A stretch of DNA of 64,000 nucleotides from Azophilus sp965221755 (GTDB taxonomy: Bacteria; Pseudomonadota; Gammaproteobacteria; Pseudomonadales; Azotimanducaceae), in NCBI GenBank assembly GCA_965221755.1, contig OZ244921.1, positions 2,418,001 through 2,482,000 of the forward strand, given 5' to 3'. The translations under genes and the position numbers were made by a program. Below the pieces are notes generated by a model. It was not told the DNA's origin, did no database searches, and saw only the letters and a list, made by a program, of their open reading frames with translations. Positions 59,242 through 64,000 of this stretch are shown one piece after another (position 1 is the stretch's first letter; every line of letters begins with the position of its first letter).

Positions 59242-59255
59242 ATCAAGCTGGTGAT

Positions 59256-59365
59256 GTTGCTGGAGGCTGGAGTGTTGCCGATATGCTCAAACCGGCACTC
59301 AGCGCCCACATCTTGAGCGCCTTGCAGCCGTTGCTGGAGGCTGGAGTGTTGCCGATATGCTCAAA
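59256..59365 (+). repeat. Two 36-bp direct repeats, 74 bp apart
   Basis: The 36-base unit containing GGCTGGAGTGTTGCCGATAT occurs identically at 59256-59291 and 59330-59365. Both copies end in an ATG frame (ATGCTCAAA). The second copy leads into the small exported-protein gene. This looks like a recent local duplication of the gene's upstream region. Confidence 0.8.
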
Positions 59366-59392
59366 GGCAAGCCGCGCCAAAGGAGGGAACGC

Positions 59393-59839
59393 GTGACCAG
59401 ACTGATCGGGACTGCAGCGTCATTTTGCCTGCTATTCGTTCTATTTGAGGCACGCGCTCAGGACGTTAGTGAAACCGTTGCTACGAATTGGCGGTGCTTC
59501 AAGCCCTTTGACCTTGAACAATCTGCTGAGCCCGTAATGACTTTGTCAGGGGTGATGTCAGTCGGTACAGATCAGGGCTATGGCGTTGTGTCCGTTCGGG
59601 GCATGAAGGAGCAGGAGGCGCTTTTCGTCATTGAGGGCATCAATCGGCGATGGTACTTCGGGAGTGACTCGATTATTCATTTATCGTTAAACCTGACGGA
59701 ATTGGCCTCTATTATGACTTTTCCACGGTCGAAGACGGCGGGACAACCACTCCGAAGGACCGATTCATATGCAGGTCCGGATAGCATTGGCGGCGAGCGA
59801 GATAAGCAAACCATGTCGTTGGATTGCCTCATAGCCTGA
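59393..59839 (+). CDS. Small exported protein, frameshifted near the 3' end
   Basis: I do not recognise the family. GTG 59393 has AAAGGAGGG five bases upstream, which decides the start, and is followed by a signal peptide (LIGTAASFCLLFVLFEARA). The mature part up to INRRWYFGSD is plausible. Beyond it the current frame turns atypical, while the next frame reads YSFIVKPDGIGLYYDFSTVE and ends with a Cys-containing RFICRSG and a stop at 59782-59784. A one-base deletion or two-base insertion near 59668 explains this. GC is clearly low, so the gene may be foreign. The intact product would have about 130 residues and two Cys, one near each end of the mature domain. Confidence 0.6.
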   Translation: MTRLIGTAASFCLLFVLFEARAQDVSETVATNWRCFKPFDLEQSAEPVMTLSGVMSVGTDQGYGVVSVRGMKEQEALFVIEGINRRWYFGSDSIIHLSLNLTELASIMTFPRSKTAGQPLRRTDSYAGPDSIGGERDKQTMSLDCLIA

Positions 59840-59890
59840 GGTGCTCGGGGAGGCTAAGCGGAATTAAGCGGAATAAACAAGAGGAAGCTA

Positions 59891-60646
59891 ATGTCAGAGA
59901 ATCGTACTGTCAACGTCTATATGGTGGCGGCGGGCAAGTACCACGACATCGACTACGCTCGCCTGGAGCTGCTGAAGCTGCTGGCGGAGGACGATCGGGT
60001 GCGGGTGCGGGTGGCCCCGGACTACCACGACGTGGACGGCATCCAAGCCTCCGACTTCCTGATCACCTACACCTGCGACCTGGTGCCGGAGGAGGACGAG
60101 CAACTCGCCCTGCGCGACTTCATCGCCTCCGGCAAGCGCTGGTTTGCGCTGCACGGCACCAATTCGATCCTGAAGTTCCTCGAGGACGGCCGGGTGGATG
60201 CGCCGGAGACGGCGCCGGTGCTGATGCGGACCTTGGGCACCCAGTTCCTCGCCCATCCGCCCATCCAGCCGTTCAAGGTGACGTTGTCCGACCCCGAGCA
60301 CGAGCTGGTCAAGGGCATCGGCGAGTTTGAAACGGACGATGAACTCTATCTGTGCCGGGTTCACGGCGACCTGCATCGGCTGCTGGAAACCCGTTTCCAC
60401 GGCGAATGCCAAGGCTGGGTCCACGACCAATGGCCGGTCGATGAGCCGCGTCCGGTTTACTACATCAACCGGGTGGGCGAGGGCGAGGTGCTCTACCTCA
60501 ATCTCGGCCACTGCCGAGGCCACTACGACATGCAGCCCATGGTGGACTACTACCCGGAGGTCGAGCGTGGCAGTTGGCAGCGCGCCGAGTACTACGAACT
60601 GCTCCGCCGCGGCATCCGCTACTGCGCGGACCGCGCGGCGGCTTGA
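59891..60646 (+). CDS. ThuA-like (class I amidotransferase-fold) protein
   Basis: A 251-residue protein with the ThuA/trehalose-utilisation-like fold: an early NVYMVAAGKYHD strand, SDFLITYTCDLVPEEDE, then FIASGKRWFALHGTNSILKF, where glutaminase relatives have the nucleophile elbow, and GEVLYLNLGHCRGHYDM near the end with conserved His residues. Family members act on sugars or small carbonyl compounds, but biochemistry is scarce. AAGAGGAAGC precedes the ATG. It is 15 bases upstream of an LLM oxidoreductase, so the two probably act together. Confidence 0.82.
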   Translation: MSENRTVNVYMVAAGKYHDIDYARLELLKLLAEDDRVRVRVAPDYHDVDGIQASDFLITYTCDLVPEEDEQLALRDFIASGKRWFALHGTNSILKFLEDGRVDAPETAPVLMRTLGTQFLAHPPIQPFKVTLSDPEHELVKGIGEFETDDELYLCRVHGDLHRLLETRFHGECQGWVHDQWPVDEPRPVYYINRVGEGEVLYLNLGHCRGHYDMQPMVDYYPEVERGSWQRAEYYELLRRGIRYCADRAAA

Positions 60647-60661
60647 TCTGGGGTTCGGCCC

Positions 60662-61630
60662 ATGCCTGTTAAGCCGTTCCGCTTCGGCGTTCAGTCCTTC
60701 AACGCCGAGACCGGCGCCGACTGGGCCCAGCAGGCGCGCAGCGCTGAGCGCTTGGGCTACTCCGCCTTCCATTTGGCGGACCACCTGCTCGGCCCGGGGC
60801 CGGCCTTGGAGAAGACCAACCACCCGGTGCAGAACCTCGCCGCCATTCCCGCGATGGCTTATGCGGCGGCAGTGACCGAACGCATCCACATCGGCTGCCG
60901 GGTGTTCTGCATCGACTACCACAACCCGGTGGTGCTGGTGAAGTCCGCCATGACCATCGACCTGCTGTCCTCGGGCCGCTTGGAGTTCGGGCTGGGCGCC
61001 GGCTGGCTGCAGGAGGAGTACGCGGCGGTGGGCTTGGCCTTCGACCCCGCCAAGCAGCGCATTGATCGATTGGCCGACGTCATTGAGGGCGTCAAGGCGT
61101 TCCGCAGCGAAGGCCAGGCCAACGTCGCCAACGGCACCCTCGCCTGGCGCGACTTCGACGGCCTGCCCAAGCCGGTCTCCAAGTCGCCGATCATGGTCGG
61201 CGGCGGCAGCCCCCGGGTGCTGCGCCTGGCGGGCCGGGAGGCGGACATCGTCAGCCTCAACTTCAACAACCGGGCGGGCGTCATCGGCCCGGACGGGGTG
61301 CGGACCTCCACCGAGGAGGAAACCCGCCGCAAGCTCGGCTGGATCAAGGAGGGTGCGGGCGAGCGCTTCGATGAACTTGAAATCGAGATCGGCGCCTACT
61401 TCACCATGGTGATGGACGACCCATCGCCGGTCCTGGCCGAGTTCGCGCGCATGTTCGGCTTGCCCGAGGCGGCAATGGCCCGCCACCCCCATGCGCTGTT
61501 TGGCGGCGTGGACGCCATCTGCGACGAACTCGAACGGCGGCGGGAGCGGTTCGGCATCTCCTACGTCACCATCGGCGCCGACGTCATGGAGGCGTTCGCA
61601 CCCGTCGTGGACCGCTTGGCGGGCAGGTAG
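60662..61630 (+). CDS. LLM-class flavin/F420-dependent oxidoreductase
   Basis: The 322-residue TIM-barrel protein has the luciferase-like start FRFGVQSFNAETGADWAQQA, SAFHLADHLLGPGP, LLSSGRLEFGLGAGWLQEEY and PIMVGGGSPRVLRLAG. These motifs fit the F420-dependent branch, with the GAGW loop that binds the cofactor. The actual cofactor in this organism could be FMN or F420. It lies directly after the ThuA-like gene and before a class III aminotransferase in one orientation. Substrate is unknown. Confidence 0.88.
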   Translation: MPVKPFRFGVQSFNAETGADWAQQARSAERLGYSAFHLADHLLGPGPALEKTNHPVQNLAAIPAMAYAAAVTERIHIGCRVFCIDYHNPVVLVKSAMTIDLLSSGRLEFGLGAGWLQEEYAAVGLAFDPAKQRIDRLADVIEGVKAFRSEGQANVANGTLAWRDFDGLPKPVSKSPIMVGGGSPRVLRLAGREADIVSLNFNNRAGVIGPDGVRTSTEEETRRKLGWIKEGAGERFDELEIEIGAYFTMVMDDPSPVLAEFARMFGLPEAAMARHPHALFGGVDAICDELERRRERFGISYVTIGADVMEAFAPVVDRLAGR

Positions 61631-61700
61631 GGCGCGCCCGTGCCCACCATTCCGGGCAGCGTCTCAGCACGATTCAGGCCAGGCTTCCGGTTGAGTCGGC

Positions 61701-63059
61701 GTGAATCGAACTGAGACGCCATGCACCGTCGCCGCAGCGCGGGCGGAGCTGCTGGCCAAGACCCCCGCCTCCCAGCGCATCGCCGAGCAGCGGGCCGAGA
61801 TTCTCAACTCCGGCTTGGCCGCCAATCTGGAAATGCCGCATCCCATTCTCATCGAGCGGGGGGAGGGCGCCTACGTCTTCGATGCGGACGGCAACCGCTA
61901 CATCGACACCTCCGTCGGCTTCGGATTGCACATGCTCGGCCACCGGCACCCGGCGATCGAGGCGGCCATCAAGCAGCGCGCCGAACTCGGCTGGATGTTC
62001 GGCATCCACACCACCAGCCAGATGCGGTTGGCTGAACTGCTCCATGACGCCAGCCCCTGCGCGCAGCGGGTGGTGTTCTGCAACACCGGCACCGAAGCCA
62101 CGATGTACGCCATCAGGGCGGCGCGGGGCTTTTCCGGCAAGGAGCGCATCGCCCTGTTCGACGGCTGCTACCACGGCGCCCACGACTACGGCATGTGGGT
62201 GACCGATCCGGCCAGCCCGGTGGATGCGCCCAACCACCTGCCCATGGGCCACGGCATCCCCAGGGCGCTCAAGGGCCTGAACCTGATGCTGCCCTACCGG
62301 CGCCGCGCCGCCTTCGACCTCGTGCGCAAGCACCGCGACGAGCTGGCCTTGGTGATGGTCGAGGGCGTGCAAAGCTCCAACCCGCAACCGGAGGCCGGCG
62401 AATTCCTGCGCGAACTGGCGGACGTTTGCCGCGCCAACGGCGTGCTGCTGTGCATCGACGAGGTCATCACCGGCTTCCGGGTCGCCTACGGCGGCGCTCA
62501 GGAGCGGTTCGGGGTCACCCCGGACCTGGCCACTTACGGCAAGGTGCTCGGCGGTGGCTTGGCCGTCGGCGCCATCGCCGGGCGGGCTGACCTGATGAAC
62601 GTCTTCACCGGCTTGGCGGCGCAGCGCGGGGTCTTCTCCGGGGGCACGTTTTCCGGCAATCCCCTCACCATGGAGGCGGGCGCCGCGGCGGTGGGCTGGC
62701 TGCGCGACCATCCGCAGATCTACGATGACTTGGAAGCGGCGGGCAGCCGGCTGGCCGAGGCGGTCAACGCCTTCGCCGAGGCTCGTCAGCTTCCGGCGCA
62801 GGTCAAGCATGTGGACAGCATGTTCCACCTGTTCTTCCAGCGCGAGCCTTTGGCATCGATGCGTGACGTGAAATCCATCGGCAGCGCCGCGGAGAAGGCC
62901 TTCTACCTGCACGCCCTGAATCGCGGCGTGCTGGTGCCCGGCACCCAGCGCGCCTTCCTGTCCAGCGCCCACGGCGAGGCGGAGATCGACCGACTGATCG
63001 AGGTGTTCCAGCAGTCGCTGGCCGACGTCCAGGCGGAGGGTCTGTTCGATGTGGCCTGA
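61701..63059 (+). CDS. Class III aminotransferase (glutamate-1-semialdehyde aminomutase-like)
   Basis: A 452-residue PLP enzyme with NTGTEATMYAIRAARGF for phosphate binding, the Asp in LLCIDEVITGFR that contacts the PLP ring nitrogen, and the Schiff-base Lys in TYGKVLGGGLAVGA. HSDR-like end motifs (NRGVLVPGTQRAFLSSAHGE) match the aminomutase subgroup. Role in tetrapyrrole synthesis is unlikely because the context is catabolic; amine or amino-acid transamination fits better. The GTG at 61701 has no strong ribosome site. The gene lies 70 bases after the LLM gene. Confidence 0.9.
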   Translation: MNRTETPCTVAAARAELLAKTPASQRIAEQRAEILNSGLAANLEMPHPILIERGEGAYVFDADGNRYIDTSVGFGLHMLGHRHPAIEAAIKQRAELGWMFGIHTTSQMRLAELLHDASPCAQRVVFCNTGTEATMYAIRAARGFSGKERIALFDGCYHGAHDYGMWVTDPASPVDAPNHLPMGHGIPRALKGLNLMLPYRRRAAFDLVRKHRDELALVMVEGVQSSNPQPEAGEFLRELADVCRANGVLLCIDEVITGFRVAYGGAQERFGVTPDLATYGKVLGGGLAVGAIAGRADLMNVFTGLAAQRGVFSGGTFSGNPLTMEAGAAAVGWLRDHPQIYDDLEAAGSRLAEAVNAFAEARQLPAQVKHVDSMFHLFFQREPLASMRDVKSIGSAAEKAFYLHALNRGVLVPGTQRAFLSSAHGEAEIDRLIEVFQQSLADVQAEGLFDVA

Positions 63060-63254
63060 CGAGGCTTTTGCCTGCCGGGATCGCCAACCAAGGCACGTCC
63101 ATGCAGCGTTGGCCGCCGGGCATCGCCGGCGCCGCCTTGGCCAGCGTGGTCATCGCGCTGCCGCGCGTTCGCTTGGGCGTCCACCGTTTCATTTGGCGTG
63201 CCTTGCGGACTTTGGCAAGATAGCGGCTCCCAACGGATTCAATAGGTCAAATCC

Positions 63255-64000
63255 ATGACAGGACGTGTAGCAGGCAAGGTTGCGCTGGTCACTGGCGGCG
63301 CCAAGGGCTTGGGCGAGGCGGATGCGCGGGCGCTCGCCGCGCAAGGGGCCAAGGTGGTGCTCACCGATGTGGACGACAACGCCGGCCAAGCGGTGGCCGA
63401 AGACATCGGCGGCGTCTTCAAGCGCCAGGACGTCACCGACGAGGCGCGCTGGCAGCAGCTCATCGCGGAGATCCGGGCGGAATTCGGCGCCTTGCACGTC
63501 CTCGTCAACAATGCGGGCATCGTGCTGCCGGGCTCGATCGAGAGCCAGACCTACGCGGACTACCGGGCGCAGGTTGCGGTGAGCGCGGACGCCACCTTCC
63601 TCGGTTGCCAATGCGCCCTCCCGCTGATGGCGGAGAGCGGCGGCGGCTCGATCATCAACATGGCCTCGGTGGCCTCCAAGCTGGCCTACAGCGCCATCGT
63701 CGGCTATGCGGCGGCCAAGGGCGCGGTGGAGGGCATCACCCGCTCAATCGCCGCCCATTGCCTGGAGTCGGGCTACCGGATTCGCTGCAATTCAATTCAT
63801 CCAGGCAGCATCGACACGCCCATGGTGCGCAACTTCGGCCGCCAAGCCCAGGCGGCGGGCGTGGGCGGGCCGGGGGATGTTCAAGCGCCGGATCCGGCCG
63901 CTGCTGCGGTGCTCGGCGCTCCCGGCAACATTGCCGACTTGGTGGTGTTTCTGGCCTCCGACGAATCCGCCTTCATCACCGCCCAGGAGTTCGTCGTGGA
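63255..64000 (+). CDS. Short-chain dehydrogenase/reductase, 3' partial
   Basis: The gene runs off the right edge after about 248 residues. It has TGGAKGLGEADARALAAQGA, NNAGIVLPGS and catalytic GYAAAKGAVEG, and the late segment FLASDESAFITAQEFVVD shows only the last 5-10 residues are missing. TDVDD after the second strand suggests NAD. It starts at ATG 63255, 195 bases after the aminotransferase. Close in type to 3-alpha or 20-beta hydroxysteroid dehydrogenases and other SDRs; substrate is not determined. Confidence 0.88.
   Translation, partial: MTGRVAGKVALVTGGAKGLGEADARALAAQGAKVVLTDVDDNAGQAVAEDIGGVFKRQDVTDEARWQQLIAEIRAEFGALHVLVNNAGIVLPGSIESQTYADYRAQVAVSADATFLGCQCALPLMAESGGGSIINMASVASKLAYSAIVGYAAAKGAVEGITRSIAAHCLESGYRIRCNSIHPGSIDTPMVRNFGRQAQAAGVGGPGDVQAPDPAAAAVLGAPGNIADLVVFLASDESAFITAQEFVV

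Noticed and set aside
61701..63059. HemL for tetrapyrrole synthesis
   Set aside because: The enzyme class fits but the catabolic neighbours and divergent sequence argue for another amine substrate.
1..64000. CRISPR arrays, rRNA, tRNA genes
   Set aside because: No regular spacer-repeat array or rRNA was seen on either strand, and I recognised no tRNA-like arm sequences by eye; a covariance-model scan could still find a tRNA I missed.

Overview
The window is GC-rich (roughly 65 percent by eye) bacterial chromosome, densely coding and almost free of phage genes. YacG, a DUF349 protein, HpaR/HpaB/HpaE, VapBC, TonB/Tol-type envelope proteins and the many CoA-ester and SDR enzymes point to a gammaproteobacterium with broad organic-substrate catabolism. 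A secreted spondin/Calx-beta protein and clear gene decay hint at host association, but that is inference. I saw no rRNA or CRISPR array and recognised no tRNA.

Layout. 1-9 kb: an MBL-fold hydrolase, yacG and a serine hydrolase sit among decaying genes (an AAA-ATPase-like/PD-(D/E)XK gene, a TonB receptor, an hpaH remnant). They surround a three-gene aldoxime-to-acid module (nitrilase, heme aldoxime dehydratase, AraC regulator) of visibly lower GC. 9-15 kb: an aromatic meta-cleavage cluster (hpaE, LigA-like and LigB-like dioxygenase subunits, an FAH-family enzyme, hpaB, hpaR), then an IS5-type transposase remnant. 15-35 kb: a secreted protein behind a 16-C tract, three SDRs, an ATP-grasp ligase, Uma2, an M16 peptidase lipoprotein, DoxX, an alpha/beta hydrolase, two acyl-CoA dehydrogenases, enoyl-CoA hydratase, a dual-CDGSH protein, a DUF349 protein, glycerate kinase and an AAA ATPase. 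35.4-48.7 kb: a 12-gene minus-strand operon of envelope proteins. 49-56.5 kb: VapBC, the spondin/Calx-beta protein, a class III CoA-transferase and a two-gene unknown module. 56.5-64 kb: Rieske oxygenase with ferredoxin, SDRs, a ThuA-like protein, an LLM oxidoreductase and a class III aminotransferase.

The most striking locus is the 12-gene operon. It encodes a TPR/TonB-C protein, a Gly/Ser/Pro-rich lipoprotein, three further lipoproteins, a TPR membrane protein, a PEGA/FGE-domain protein, a small acidic exported protein, a MotA/TolQ/ExbB-type channel, a degenerate Hsp70/actin-fold protein and two von Willebrand A proteins. Each vWA protein starts with one transmembrane segment carrying FLDV, which lines up with the proton-carrying Asp of ExbD/TolR. 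I infer a proton-motive-force-driven envelope machine in which vWA domains replace the usual ExbD/TolR periplasmic domain.

The second signal is a dispersed palindromic repeat family with at least six loci. It has a 42-bp module and a roughly 100-bp module with two hairpins. Copies lie in front of genes and, in two cases, inside reading frames without breaking them.
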